Both the position numbers and the translations under genes were made by a program. The notes beneath the pieces were generated by a model. The model was not told where the DNA came from, made no database searches, and was given only the letters and a program-made list of their open reading frames with translations. A stretch of 64,000 bases of DNA from Geomonas edaphica (GTDB taxonomy: Bacteria; Desulfobacterota; Desulfuromonadia; Geobacterales; Geobacteraceae): the NCBI RefSeq assembly GCF_004917075.1, contig NZ_SSYB01000001.1, positions 620,001 through 684,000 of the forward strand, read 5' to 3'. Shown in pieces: positions 33,631-43,017 of this stretch (position 1 is the stretch's first letter; every line of letters starts with the position of its first letter).

Positions 33631-35289
33631 TCATGCCTCGTCTACCGGCAGCACTAGACTGAAACAGCTCCCCTGACCAAGCGTACTCTCCACCTCGATC
33701 CTGCCGTGGTGGGACTCCGCGATGCCTAGGCTGACCGAGAGACCAAGGCCGGTCCCCTTGGTCGCTTCCTTACTCGTGTAAAACGGGGTGAAGATCTTCG
33801 AAACGTTTTCCGGCGCTATCCCCACGCCGTTATCGGTCACGCTTAGGACCGCCCAGCGGCGCCCCCCCTCGATGCGCAGCGAGGTTGCCACTTCGACAAC
33901 CTTCTCTTTCCCTTCGATGCCGTTGAGGGCGTCGCGCGCGTTGATCAGGAAGTTCGTGAGCACCTGCTGTATCTGGGGACCGTTTGCCTTTATCTTCGGG
34001 AGTTCGCGGTCGAAGTGCTCGAAGATCGCGATCTGGCTACGGTTGATCTGGTACTGGATCATGTCGAGGACACGTTCCGCCTCGGCGTTCAGGTTGACAG
34101 GCGTAAAGGGGGCCTGGTCCTGCCGAGAGAAGGTCAGGAGGTTCTGGATGATCCGCTTGCAACGCAGCCCGCAATTTATGATGTCGGAGAGTGCCTCGGC
34201 GCGCTCGGTGTCCTCGTCTTCCTGCATGTCGCGGGCAAGCATCTGCGCCGTACCGATGATCACGGTCATCGGGCTGTTCAGTTCGTGCGCGACCCCGGCC
34301 GCCATGACGCCAAGCGCAACCATCTTGGCGGACTGTACCAGTTGGGCCTCCATCTTCAGCTTCTTGGTCACGTCCTTCATGATGATGGTGACCGCGGCGA
34401 GCTGCTTCTCCTCGTTGAAAACCGGGTAGTAGGAGAGTTCCAGGGACTCCCCTTCCGGGGTGTTCCACTGTTGGAAAACCGGTTTGCCGGTCTCCTTGAT
34501 CTCCTGGAGCGGGCAGTTCTGACACGGCTCTGCCGTCCCTTTCAGCTTGGCGAAGCATTTGTTGGTGATGGCCCTGTTCCAGTGCGTGCTCATGCCGGGG
34601 GGGAGCTGCCCGTTATGCAAAAGCACGTTGTAATCGGTGTCGATCAGAAAAATGGGATCGGTCACCGCACGAAACGTCGCCTCCCATTCCTTTTTGGCGC
34701 GGGAGACCTGCTTGTAGAGCCGGGCATTTTGCATGCTGATGGCGAGCTGGTCGGCCAGGTGCTGCACGAAGTTCAGCTCGGCGCGGGCGTAGGCGGCATC
34801 GATGGTGCTCCCGAGGAGGAGCAGGCCAGTGACCGAGGAGCGCTCGAAAAGGGGTGCCGCGGCGAGGGAGCGCAAGGGTTCCGTGTGCTTCTTGGTCATC
34901 CGCGCCAGACAAAGCGGGTCCTGCATCGGGTTATAGCTGGTGGCACCCTTGTCGCGGAAGGCGTTCCAGATGACGGACTGCTTCGGGATGTAGCCGAGAT
35001 CGGTGAAGTCCCTCGGGGAGACGGCAATGAGCTTCAGTTTTCCGTCCTGCAGCTTGGCCAGGGCGAGGAAGTCGCAAGGAAGCGCTTCGGGGAGCTTTTT
35101 GAAGGCCCTCTCGATGATGTCCCCGATCGACATGTCGATGTTTATGTCGCGGGTTAGTTGCTGCAGGATCTCCAGACGGCTGTTTTGTTTCAGCACGTCC
35201 TGGTTTCTCTTTTTCAGCTCGACGTAGTAGTTGAGCTTCGAGGAATCGACACCTGTCAGTTGTTCGAGCAGCTTGCCCCTGTTTTTCAC
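33631..35289 (-). CDS. Cytoplasmic sensor histidine kinase (GAF-PAS)
   Basis: A 552-residue soluble kinase without transmembrane segments. An N-terminal coiled coil (about 20-50) precedes a GAF domain (about 45-195), a PAS domain (about 205-315) with a cysteine cluster CFAKLKGTAEPCQNCP, HisKA with H-box GVAHELNSPM (phospho-acceptor His) and HATPase (NFLINARDAL, DNGVGI, GTGLGLS). The signal is therefore cytoplasmic, perhaps redox or a small molecule bound by GAF or the Cys-PAS domain. It lies between the alcohol dehydrogenase (31 bp upstream) and its response regulator (16 bp downstream). Confidence 0.94.
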   Translation of the reverse strand: MKNRGKLLEQLTGVDSSKLNYYVELKKRNQDVLKQNSRLEILQQLTRDINIDMSIGDIIERAFKKLPEALPCDFLALAKLQDGKLKLIAVSPRDFTDLGYIPKQSVIWNAFRDKGATSYNPMQDPLCLARMTKKHTEPLRSLAAAPLFERSSVTGLLLLGSTIDAAYARAELNFVQHLADQLAISMQNARLYKQVSRAKKEWEATFRAVTDPIFLIDTDYNVLLHNGQLPPGMSTHWNRAITNKCFAKLKGTAEPCQNCPLQEIKETGKPVFQQWNTPEGESLELSYYPVFNEEKQLAAVTIIMKDVTKKLKMEAQLVQSAKMVALGVMAAGVAHELNSPMTVIIGTAQMLARDMQEDEDTERAEALSDIINCGLRCKRIIQNLLTFSRQDQAPFTPVNLNAEAERVLDMIQYQINRSQIAIFEHFDRELPKIKANGPQIQQVLTNFLINARDALNGIEGKEKVVEVATSLRIEGGRRWAVLSVTDNGVGIAPENVSKIFTPFYTSKEATKGTGLGLSVSLGIAESHHGRIEVESTLGQGSCFSLVLPVDEA

Positions 35290-35320
35290 GTTGCTTCCTT
35301 TGAGGACGGGCCTTTAGTGC

Positions 35321-36469
35321 CTACATGGCGTTGCGGTAGATCTCCATGATCTGCTCGCGGGTGGCGATGCGCGGGTTGGTGACGAGACAGGCGTCCTTGG
35401 TCGCGTTCTCGCTCAAAAGCGGGATGAACTCCTCCTTGAGACCGAGCTCCGAGAGCCCCTTGGCGAGACCGATGTCCTCGATGAGGCGCTTGACCGCCTC
35501 GATGGAGCGCTCCGCGGCGGCCATGACGTCGAGTCCGGTTACATCCTCGCCCATGGCGACGGCGATATCACGGAAACGATCCGGGCAGGCCTGCAGGTTG
35601 AAACGCATGACATGGGGCAGGATCGAGGCGTTCGTCTCGCCGTGGTGCTGGTCTAAAAGGCCGTCCACCTGGTGCGTCATGGCGTGGGCCGCGCCGAGGA
35701 TGGCGTTCGAGAAGGCAAGACCGGCGGTGAGGCTCGCCATGGCCATGTTGGTGTTCGCCTCCATGTCGCTTCTCTCAGCGACGGCGCGCCTTAGGTTTTT
35801 GGAGATGAGCTGGATCGCCTTCAGCGCGTGGATATCGGTGAGCGGCGTGGCGGCGAGCGAGACGTAGGACTCGATGCCGTGGGTGAGCGCGTCGACCCCT
35901 GTAGCGGCGGCGAGCTTCGCGTCCTTGGTCTTTAGGAGCTCGGGATCCACGATGGCGATGTCGGGGATGAGGGAGCGCGAGATGATGGACATCTTTAGCT
36001 TGCGGTCCGTGTCCACGATGATAGTGAACTGGCTCACTTCGGAACCGGCGCCGGCCGTGGACGGGACGATGACCATCGGGGGCAGCGGCGTGGAGATCTT
36101 GTTGATCCCCTCGTAGTCCTGCAGCCGCCCACCGTTGGAGGCGATGGTGGCGATCGCCTTGGCGACGTCGGTGGGGCTGCCGCCACCAACAGAGACGATG
36201 CCGTCGCAGCCTGAGGTGAGGTAACGTGCGGCACCTTCGGTGACCTCGCAGTCCTTCGGGTTACTGGTGAGACTGGCGAAGATAACGGTCTCAAGCCCCG
36301 CCGCACGCAGGTATCTGACCGCCATGTCCACCCACCCGGCGGAGATGACGTCGTTGTCGCTCACCAGGAACACCTTGGAGACGCCCAGACGCACTACGCT
36401 CTCACCGATTTGGCTCAATGAGCCCCTGCCGAAGATGATCTCCGGTGCCACGAACTTGCTGATATCCAT
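35321..36469 (-). CDS. Iron-containing alcohol dehydrogenase
   Basis: A 382-residue group III alcohol dehydrogenase with the NAD-binding GGGSPTDVAKAIA (residues about 95-107) and metal-binding region GAAHAMTHQVDGLLDQHHGETNA (cut here as HAMTHQVDG and HHGETNA). It oxidises primary alcohols or reduces aldehydes with NAD(H). The start at 36469 is supported by GAGGAG 7 nt upstream; the open frame reaches 36523. It heads an operon with the GAF-PAS kinase and sigma-54 regulator, and a candidate sigma-54 promoter lies about 80 bp upstream. Confidence 0.93.
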   Translation of the reverse strand: MDISKFVAPEIIFGRGSLSQIGESVVRLGVSKVFLVSDNDVISAGWVDMAVRYLRAAGLETVIFASLTSNPKDCEVTEGAARYLTSGCDGIVSVGGGSPTDVAKAIATIASNGGRLQDYEGINKISTPLPPMVIVPSTAGAGSEVSQFTIIVDTDRKLKMSIISRSLIPDIAIVDPELLKTKDAKLAAATGVDALTHGIESYVSLAATPLTDIHALKAIQLISKNLRRAVAERSDMEANTNMAMASLTAGLAFSNAILGAAHAMTHQVDGLLDQHHGETNASILPHVMRFNLQACPDRFRDIAVAMGEDVTGLDVMAAAERSIEAVKRLIEDIGLAKGLSELGLKEEFIPLLSENATKDACLVTNPRIATREQIMEIYRNAM

Positions 36470-36547
36470 CGTTCCACTCCTCAAGGATCTGCGCCGCTTT
36501 TCCGGCCAACCGGCCAAACCCATGGCAGGCGCGTTTTGTATACACAG

Positions 36548-36562
36548 GCAAGATCGATACCA
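36548..36562 (-). promoter_or_regulatory. Candidate sigma-54 (-24/-12) promoter of the alcohol dehydrogenase operon
   Basis: On the minus strand TGGTATCGATCTTGC has the invariant GG-N10-GC spacing of RpoN promoters (consensus TGGCAC-N5-TTGCW), with the -12 half perfect and the -24 half two or three bases off. A start about 12 bp downstream would give a leader of about 65 nt. Presence of an NtrC-type regulator in the same operon makes it credible. The rest of the 500-bp gap holds three direct GTCAC repeats (36711, 36730, 36753) and no gene. Confidence 0.4.
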
Positions 36563-36971
36563 ATACGGCGATCACGCCCCCGCGCGGCGCCGAATTCTAA
36601 TGAGCGATAGCGGCTAATGCTTTGAATACAAAACTGTGAGACGGCTTTTTAACTTTTGCAGAATCGACAAAAAGGGGTCCTGATCTCGGCGCACGCGACG
36701 CCTACACGGTGTCACTATATCTAACAGTTGTCACTTTTTGTAACATAAAAAAGTCACATAATGGAACACCAAGGGAAGCCGGCGTGGGGGGATCGATAGA
36801 CCGGAGGGGGAAAAGTAACCGTCGTTTTAAGTACTTATCGTGCAATACCGAAGCGGGACGCGCTCCGGGGCGGCGTCGGGGCGTTGATATTCTATTTAGC
36901 TGTAAACAGGAAGAAGGCGTACCGGGGTGGAAGCGGAGTTATAAGAGGAGGCGCGGTGCGCCCGGGGTGCA

Positions 36972-37550
36972 TCAGTTCTGTTTGGCCTTGATCTTCACCT
37001 GCGGCTTGAACTCCCACGGAGCCTGGGGGTTTTCCTGGATCCACAGGCCGTTGCGGCGGGAGCGGGCCATCCGTTCCTCGGAGAAGAACTGCGGGTGGTC
37101 CGCGCGGCTTAGCAGTCTGCGGTAGGCCCAGGCCCACCCCTCGTGGAGCATCTCGAGGTTTATGTTGCGCCCGTCAAGATAGACGACCGCGACGGCAATC
37201 TGGTTCGGCTGCGTTTTGAAAAGCAGGGTTTGTTTCACCTCGATCTTGACCATCTGGTGCAGGACCTTGATGGAGAGGGCCCGGAAAGCGTCTTCGGCAT
37301 AAGGCTGCCCCGGTTTGTACCATCCGGTGAACTTGTCGATCTTCGCGGTCTGGGGGGCGGCGATGCCGTAGAGGCGGACCGGTATTTCAGTCCCAAAGGA
37401 ATTGACGGTGATGCGGTCCCCCTCGCTCACCCCTACCACGAGCCCCTCGATGATGTTTCCGTGATGGTGCGGGTCTACCGCGAGAGCCGGAGCGGCAAGA
37501 AGAAGCATACAGCACGACAAGAATACGAAAAAACCGCCCGCCTTTCTCAA
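36972..37550 (-). CDS. Secreted SNase-like nuclease domain protein
   Basis: A 192-residue protein with a signal peptide (cut after APALAV) and a staphylococcal-nuclease-like OB fold: EGLVVGVSEGDRITVN, VRLYGIAAPQT and a C-terminal EGWAWAYRRLLSR and ARSRRNGLW. In classical nucleases these segments are GDT, RLxGIDxPE and a catalytic Arg. Here Asp-Thr becomes Asp-Arg, and Asp-xx-Glu becomes Ala-Pro-Gln, so the Ca2+ site and the general base are changed and activity is doubtful. A histidine pair (HHH) sits near the mature N-terminus. Likely a periplasmic or secreted binding protein or atypical nuclease. Confidence 0.85.
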   Translation of the reverse strand: MRKAGGFFVFLSCCMLLLAAPALAVDPHHHGNIIEGLVVGVSEGDRITVNSFGTEIPVRLYGIAAPQTAKIDKFTGWYKPGQPYAEDAFRALSIKVLHQMVKIEVKQTLLFKTQPNQIAVAVVYLDGRNINLEMLHEGWAWAYRRLLSRADHPQFFSEERMARSRRNGLWIQENPQAPWEFKPQVKIKAKQN

Positions 37551-37631
37551 AAAAGCTCCCCCTTACTTATTGCACCATGACCCATCTGTAGCTGGCGCCA
37601 TGTTAGCAAAACAAAAATCTCAACGCAATGC

Positions 37632-38876
37632 TCATGAACGGAATTGCTGTACCGGAAGCGGCGGCAAAAGCTTGATGAGCAGTTGGTAGGCGAGTATCTC
37701 GATCGATACGATGCCAACTGCAATCATCACTTCAGCAAAGGAAGGGAAATAATGCCAGCCGTTGCCAGGGTTGAATCCAATCAGGTAAACGTTAAAGCGG
37801 TACAGCCCGCCGCCGGCAAGCATAACTACGGCGGCAAGAAAAAGGCGGCGCGGCGAGTGCCTTCTCGCCACAGTGAAAAGAGGTATCGCCCCTATGGCCA
37901 TGAGAAAACACTCGGCGAGGAAGAATATGGAGTAGAAATCGCCATGAAAAACGGCCGCGACCTGATCACGCCGCATGATGTCGCCGATCCTTATCGTGAG
38001 CCATGCGGTGGTGAGCCACGGGATGATCCGCCCGACGGCGGCAAGCTCCGCGTTGTGGAACCCGCGCTCCAGGACGAAAGAGGAAAGGATGGAGACGAAG
38101 ATGACGATGGCGTAACCGAAGTATATGCAGTTGATGAGAAACAACAGCGGCAGGAACGGGCTGTGCCAAAGCGGATGCAGTTTCGTCGAGGCGATCAGCA
38201 TCAGCGAGCCGAGCGCAGACTGGTGCACGGTCGGGAGCACGATCCCCGCGAGAGCGATGAAGATGAGGACCTTGTTGATCCCGTCGGAGAGCCTGCGATC
38301 GGGAACAGCACTCCCCTCCTCGCTTCTTGCCGCGAGCCCCCTGCGTATGAGTGCATCAAGGATCGTGGTGCGCAGCGCCGTAGGCGTGCCCCGTCCCATA
38401 AGGCGCAAAAGGTTCGGCAGGTATTCGAGGGAAAGCGCGATCAGGTAGCCGAGGGTACAAAGGGTCAGCTCGAAGAAGGCGGAGTTGGGCTGCCAGCTCG
38501 TAACGGACGAGAAACCGTGCGCGTTCCAGGGTCGGCCGATCTCAACCACGATGGATGATGCAGCAAGGAAGGAACCGAAGAGGCTCGTGAGGATGGCGGA
38601 CTTGACCAGCGAATGGTAGTGGCCACGGTTGATGATGTAGCTCAGGAGAGCGACGGCGAAACCGCCACAGGTGACCGCGGTGCCGATGGCGACGTCGTAG
38701 GCCACCCAAATGCCCCAGGGGTAGCCGTCGCTTAAGTTGGAAACCGCGCCGATCCCCTTAACGAAGCGGACCGCGATGAAGAAAAGACCAACCAGGGACA
38801 GGGCGAGGAGAACGAAGAAGGACTTGGTAAAGATTGTTCCATTGCCTTGAGGTAGGCGTTCTGTGTCGCTGGTCAT
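37632..38876 (-). CDS. HybB/NrfD-type integral membrane quinol-interacting subunit
   Basis: A 414-residue protein with about 10 transmembrane segments, similar to the NrfD/PsrC/HybB family: SDGYPWGIWVAYDVAIGTAVTCGGFAVAL near residue 50-80 (written here in part) and SIVVEIGRPW are family signatures. Such proteins pass electrons between the quinone pool and a partner with Fe-S or heme centres. No partner subunit (Fe-S protein, cytochrome c, hydrogenase) lies next to it, so it is an orphan. The start at 38876 (ATG) is preferred over TTG at 38948 because the conserved part begins after it; the ribosome site is weak. Confidence 0.85.
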   Translation of the reverse strand: MTSDTERLPQGNGTIFTKSFFVLLALSLVGLFFIAVRFVKGIGAVSNLSDGYPWGIWVAYDVAIGTAVTCGGFAVALLSYIINRGHYHSLVKSAILTSLFGSFLAASSIVVEIGRPWNAHGFSSVTSWQPNSAFFELTLCTLGYLIALSLEYLPNLLRLMGRGTPTALRTTILDALIRRGLAARSEEGSAVPDRRLSDGINKVLIFIALAGIVLPTVHQSALGSLMLIASTKLHPLWHSPFLPLLFLINCIYFGYAIVIFVSILSSFVLERGFHNAELAAVGRIIPWLTTAWLTIRIGDIMRRDQVAAVFHGDFYSIFFLAECFLMAIGAIPLFTVARRHSPRRLFLAAVVMLAGGGLYRFNVYLIGFNPGNGWHYFPSFAEVMIAVGIVSIEILAYQLLIKLLPPLPVQQFRS

Positions 38877-39055
38877 CTCGGTCCCTGTCTGCTTGGCGCT
38901 ACGGAAAACGTCGCAAGTGTAAGGGGTGAGGCCTCCCGCTGTCAACAATTCCGTATACCGGTACCATCCGGCTTCGCATTGTGGTGCGAGAAATCAGCCC
39001 GCAGTAGGACGTAATGAAATGGCGTATCTTGTCAATGAAACAGTTGTAGCACAAA

Positions 39056-39082
39056 TAAAAAAGCCCCGGGAGGTCCGGGGCT
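39056..39082 (-). terminator. Terminator of cysK
   Basis: An 8-bp stem AGCCCCGG/CCGGGGCT (39062-39069 with 39075-39082), a 5-nt loop and a minus-strand T run, 23 bp after the cysK stop. Confidence 0.95.
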
Positions 39083-39104
39083 CTTAAAGGATTGAAAGGT
39101 TTAG

Positions 39105-40058
39105 CTACGCCTCGTCGAAGAGCGCGGTGGAGAGGTAACGCTCGGCGAGGTCGGGAAGGATCACCACGATGGTCTTCCCGGCGAACTCGTCCAGGTTGGC
39201 GAGGCGGACGGCGGCTGCTGCGGCGGCTCCACTGGAAATCCCGACCAGGAGGCCTTCCTCCTTGGTGAGCCGCTTGGCGAATTCGATCGCCTCGTTGCTC
39301 TCGACCTGCTCGACGCGGTCGATCAGTGAGAGATCGAGTGTGTCGGGGATGAAGCCGGCACCGATTCCCTGGATCTTGTGCGGGCCAGGGCGCAGTTCCT
39401 GGCCGGCGAGTTTTTGCGTGATAACCGCGCTTTCTTTGGGCTCGACGGCCACGGCGACGACGTTCTTACCCTTGGTGTGCTTCAGGTAGCGGGCAATACC
39501 GGAGATGGTGCCGCCGGTCCCAACGCCGGAGACGATGACGTCGACAGCTCCGTCGGTATCGGCCCAGATCTCAGGCCCCGTCGTTTTCTCGTGAATGGCG
39601 GGGTTAGCCGGGTTCTTGAACTGCTGCGGCAGGAAATAACGGGCCGGATCGGAGGCCACGATCTCCTCTGCCTTGGCGATGGCCCCCTTCATCCCGGCGG
39701 AACCGGGTGTAAGGATGAGGTTCACCCCGAGTGCTGCCAGTACCCTGCGACGCTCGATGCTCATGGTCTCGGGCATAGTGAGGGTCAGCTTGTAGCCGCG
39801 GGCCGCAGCAACGTATGCCAGCGCGATGCCGGTGTTTCCGCTGGTCGGCTCCACGATCTCGACGCCCGGCTTGAGCACGCCACGCTCCTCGGCATCCCAG
39901 ATCATGTTGGCGCCGATGCGGCACTTGACCGAGTAGGCGGGATTGCGCCCCTCGACCTTGGCCAGAACGGTTGCCTTGGCCCCCTTGGTCACATGGTTCA
40001 GACGCACGAGCGGCGTGTTACCGATGGATTGGGAGTTATCCAGATAGATACGTGACAT
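39105..40058 (-). CDS. cysK: Cysteine synthase (O-acetylserine sulfhydrylase)
   Basis: A 317-residue PLP enzyme with the PLP lysine in [15 protein letters not shown] (K about 42), the substrate loop [12 protein letters not shown], the phosphate loop [10 protein letters not shown] and GISSGAAAA near the C-terminus. It makes cysteine from O-acetylserine and sulfide. A start at 40058 follows AAAGGAG; the frame is open to 40109. It lies head-to-tail with the sulfate transporter in the sulfur island but has its own promoter and terminator. Confidence 0.96.
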   Translation of the reverse strand: MSRIYLDNSQSIGNTPLVRLNHVTKGAKATVLAKVEGRNPAYSVKCRIGANMIWDAEERGVLKPGVEIVEPTSGNTGIALAYVAAARGYKLTLTMPETMSIERRRVLAALGVNLILTPGSAGMKGAIAKAEEIVASDPARYFLPQQFKNPANPAIHEKTTGPEIWADTDGAVDVIVSGVGTGGTISGIARYLKHTKGKNVVAVAVEPKESAVITQKLAGQELRPGPHKIQGIGAGFIPDTLDLSLIDRVEQVESNEAIEFAKRLTKEEGLLVGISSGAAAAAAVRLANLDEFAGKTIVVILPDLAERYLSTALFDEA

Positions 40059-40130
40059 GGCGGTTGCTCTCCTTTTTGTTTGGATCCCGGCGCATGGTGC
40101 CGGACGCATGAATTCTTACAGGCGTCTGTA

Positions 40131-40159
40131 TTTTTATATTTAACCTGCAACGTTGTCAA
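40131..40159 (-). promoter_or_regulatory. Sigma-70 promoter of cysK
   Basis: Minus-strand TTGACA (40154-40159), a 17-bp spacer and TAAAAA (40131-40136); TATAAA at 40133-40138 with a 15-bp spacer is an alternative -10. It is about 75 bp upstream of the cysK start. Confidence 0.6.
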
Positions 40160-40211
40160 CTATTTTATTTATGTTCTTGATAGACAGAGTGTACTTTGAT
40201 CAAGGGTGCCG

Positions 40212-41279
40212 TTAAATCTGGTAATCATTGACAAAAAAACGAACGTTACGCGGGCGTACGAAGACCTGCTCCCCCACCTGCAAGGCCAGCCGATCCGCCG
40301 CATCACGGGAGAGATCGACCTCGAGCTGTTCGCCTCCGGCGTGCAGCAGATCGACCCGCACAAGGGGCCCCACCCGCAGTACGCCACGCACCTGGGCCGC
40401 GATCGCATCACTCCCGCTGCCGTGACGTGAGATGTCGATATCGTGGGAGCGCACGTAGCCGACCGCGGAGCCGTCTGTGCCGGAGGAGGAACCGGAGGCG
40501 GGAAGCCGCACCCCTCCGAGTTGAGCCACGCCGTTGTCGATCCGGCCGTGAAACAGGTTGACCTTGCCGAGAAAATCGAAGACGAAGGGGTTCGCCGGAT
40601 GGTCGTAGACCTCGCTCGGCGTCCCTTCCTGCTCGACCTTGCCCCGGTTCATCACCACGATACGGTCGGCCACTTCGAGCGCCTCCTCCTGGTCGTGGGT
40701 CACGAAGACGCTCGTGACATGGATCTCGTCGTGCAGTTGTCGCAGCCAGCGGCGCAGTTCCTGGCGTACCTTCGCGTCCAGGGCGCCGAACGGTTCATCG
40801 AGCAGCAGCACCTGGGGTTCCACGGCCAGCGCACGCGCCAGGGCGACCCGCTGCCGCTGTCCCCCGGAGAGCTGCGACGGGTAGCGGTCCCAGAGATGCT
40901 CCATCTGGATGAGCTTCAGCAGGTCGAAGACCTTGCTCCGGATCACCTCCTTGCCCGGCCGGGTCCTTTTCGGTTTCACGGAAAGACCGAAGGCTACGTT
41001 GTCGAATACGGTCATGTGCCTGAAGAGGGCATAGTGCTGGAAGACGAAGCCAACCTTCCTGTGCCGGGGGTCGTGCAGGCTCGCGTCTTCCCCGTTCAGA
41101 AGGACTTTCCCCTCGTCGACGCTCTCAAGCCCGGCGATGATGCGCAGCAGGGTCGTCTTCCCCGAGCCGGAGGGACCGAGGAGGGCCACCAGCTCCCCGG
41201 AGGGTACCGAGAGGCTGACGTCCTCCAAGGCGGCGAAGGCGCCGAAACGTTTGCTAACATTTTCAATTTCGATGCTCAT
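40212..41279 (-). CDS. cysA: Sulfate/thiosulfate ABC transporter ATP-binding protein
   Basis: A 355-residue CysA with Walker [10 protein letters not shown] (about 36-44), Q-loop [12 protein letters not shown], signature [15 protein letters not shown], Walker [13 protein letters not shown] and switch His in [12 protein letters not shown]-terminal TOBE-like regulatory domain (about 240-355) follows. It powers sulfate import by CysTW. It is last in the operon sbp-cysT-cysW-cysA. The start at 41279 follows AAAGGAG; a spurious open frame continues to 41546. Confidence 0.97.
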   Translation of the reverse strand: MSIEIENVSKRFGAFAALEDVSLSVPSGELVALLGPSGSGKTTLLRIIAGLESVDEGKVLLNGEDASLHDPRHRKVGFVFQHYALFRHMTVFDNVAFGLSVKPKRTRPGKEVIRSKVFDLLKLIQMEHLWDRYPSQLSGGQRQRVALARALAVEPQVLLLDEPFGALDAKVRQELRRWLRQLHDEIHVTSVFVTHDQEEALEVADRIVVMNRGKVEQEGTPSEVYDHPANPFVFDFLGKVNLFHGRIDNGVAQLGGVRLPASGSSSGTDGSAVGYVRSHDIDISRHGSGSDAIAAQVRGVLRVGPLVRVDLLHAGGEQLEVDLSRDAADRLALQVGEQVFVRPRNVRFFVNDYQI

Positions 41280-41290
41280 CTTTTCTCCTT

Positions 41291-42163
41291 TCATGCCCCG
41301 GCTTTCTGAAGCTGGCGCATCTTCCACTCGGTAAACGTCTTGAGCGCGAGGGAAACCAGCGCGAGCAGCGCAAGCACCGAGGCGACCGCAAATGCGGCGA
41401 CAAAATTGTACTCGTTGTAAAGGATCTCCACCTGCAGCGGAACGGTGTTGGTCGCGCCGCGCACGTGCCCTGAGACGACGGAGACCGCGCCGAACTCCCC
41501 CATCGCCCGTGCGTTGCAGAGGATAACCCCGTACAGAAGCCCCCACTTGACGTTGGGCAGGGTGACACGGAAGAAGGTTTGCAGCCCACCGGCCCCGAGG
41601 GTGAGAGCGGCCTCCTCTTCTTCGCGCCCCTGCGCCTCCATGAGCGGGATAAGCTCACGCGCAACAGACGGGAAGGTGACGAACACGGTCGCGAGCACGA
41701 TGCCGGGCACGGCGAAGATGATCTTGATGTCGTGCGCCTGGAGCCAAGGTCCCAGCCACCCCTGCTGTCCGAAGACAAGGACATAGACGAGTCCCGACAC
41801 CACAGGAGAGACAGAGAACGGCAGATCGATCAATGTCACGAGCAGGCTTTTGCCCGGAAAGGTGAACTTTGCGGTGCACCAGGAGGCGACGATGCCGAAA
41901 AACAAGTTGAACGGAACGCAGATAACCGCCGTGACAAGGGTGAGCCTCATCGCGGACAGCGCATCCGGCTCGAGGAGCGCCGCACGGTATTCCTGCCACC
42001 CCTTCGAAAGCGCTTCGGAAAAAAGGGCTCCGAGAGGCAACAGCAGAAACAGAGTGAGAAAGAGCACAGTGCCAGCGACCAGGAGCAGGCGGACAGGGAG
42101 GGGTTCGGCAAGAGCCCCCGCCTTTTGGACACGAAAGACGCCGGGATAATGGGAACTGTTCAT
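41291..42163 (-). CDS. cysW: Sulfate ABC transporter permease CysW
   Basis: A 290-residue permease with six transmembrane segments and the EAA-type loop [22 protein letters not shown], followed by [17 protein letters not shown], a CysW signature. The ATG at 42163, 1 bp beyond the cysT stop and after CGGAG, is chosen; ATG at 42178 is possible. The N-terminal 30 residues are polar. Confidence 0.95.
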   Translation of the reverse strand: MNSSHYPGVFRVQKAGALAEPLPVRLLLVAGTVLFLTLFLLLPLGALFSEALSKGWQEYRAALLEPDALSAMRLTLVTAVICVPFNLFFGIVASWCTAKFTFPGKSLLVTLIDLPFSVSPVVSGLVYVLVFGQQGWLGPWLQAHDIKIIFAVPGIVLATVFVTFPSVARELIPLMEAQGREEEEAALTLGAGGLQTFFRVTLPNVKWGLLYGVILCNARAMGEFGAVSVVSGHVRGATNTVPLQVEILYNEYNFVAAFAVASVLALLALVSLALKTFTEWKMRQLQKAGA

Positions 42164-42164
42164 A

Positions 42165-43013
42165 TCATTGCTCCGCATAGCGCCTGCTCCATTTCTGCAG
42201 CAGGTTCAGTACAAGAAGCAGCATAAAGGAGACCAGCAGCATCACCACGGCTACCGCCGTTGCGCCTGCGTAATCGTACTGCTCCAGCTTGGTGATGATC
42301 AGCAGCGGCGTGATCTCGGACACCATCGGCATGTTCCCTGCGATGAAGACGATGGAGCCGTACTCGCCTACAGCACGCGCGAAGGCCAGGGTGAAGCCGG
42401 TGAGGACCGCGGGAAACATCAGAGGGAATACGACCCTCGTGCATATCTGCCACCGGTTCCCGCCAAGGCACGCCGCCGCCTCCTCCGCTTCGCGATCGAA
42501 CTCCTGCAGCACCGGCTGCACGGTCCGCACCACGAAGGGGAGACCGATGAACACCATGGCCAACCAGATCCCGACCGGCGTGAAGGCGACCTTGACACCG
42601 AGCGGTTCCAGCACCTTTCCGAGCCAGCCGTTGGAGGCGAAGATACCGGCCAGGGTGATGCCGGCAACCGCGGTCGGGAGCGCGAAGGGAAGATCGACGA
42701 GCGCGTCGAGGATCCTCCTTCCGGGAAACCGATAGCGGACCAGGGTCCATGCCACGATGACGCCGAAAAAGGCGTTGGTCACGGCCGCAAGGAGCGCGGC
42801 ACCGAAGGTGACGCGGTAGGAGGCCAGCACGCGCGGGGCGGCTACGGCGCCGACAAACTCGTCCAATGTCAGTGTGGCTGCCTTGAAAAACAGGGTGGAC
42901 AGCGGGACGAGAACGACCACGAGCAAGCAGAGGAGCGTGTACCCCATGGTGGGGGCGAAGCCGGGCAGGTTTCCCCACCCGGCGGCGTGACTTTTCTTCA
43001 AACTTCTTGCCAT
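42165..43013 (-). CDS. cysT: Sulfate ABC transporter permease CysT
   Basis: A 282-residue permease with six transmembrane segments and [22 protein letters not shown], the CysT/CysU signature. The EAA loop reads [20 protein letters not shown]. The start at 43013 lies 4 bp after the sbp stop with AGGTGA as ribosome site; the frame is open upstream to 43064 but only in overlap with sbp. With CysW it forms the membrane channel for sulfate. Confidence 0.95.
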   Translation of the reverse strand: MARSLKKSHAAGWGNLPGFAPTMGYTLLCLLVVVLVPLSTLFFKAATLTLDEFVGAVAAPRVLASYRVTFGAALLAAVTNAFFGVIVAWTLVRYRFPGRRILDALVDLPFALPTAVAGITLAGIFASNGWLGKVLEPLGVKVAFTPVGIWLAMVFIGLPFVVRTVQPVLQEFDREAEEAAACLGGNRWQICTRVVFPLMFPAVLTGFTLAFARAVGEYGSIVFIAGNMPMVSEITPLLIITKLEQYDYAGATAVAVVMLLVSFMLLLVLNLLQKWSRRYAEQ

Positions 43014-43017
43014 GACA

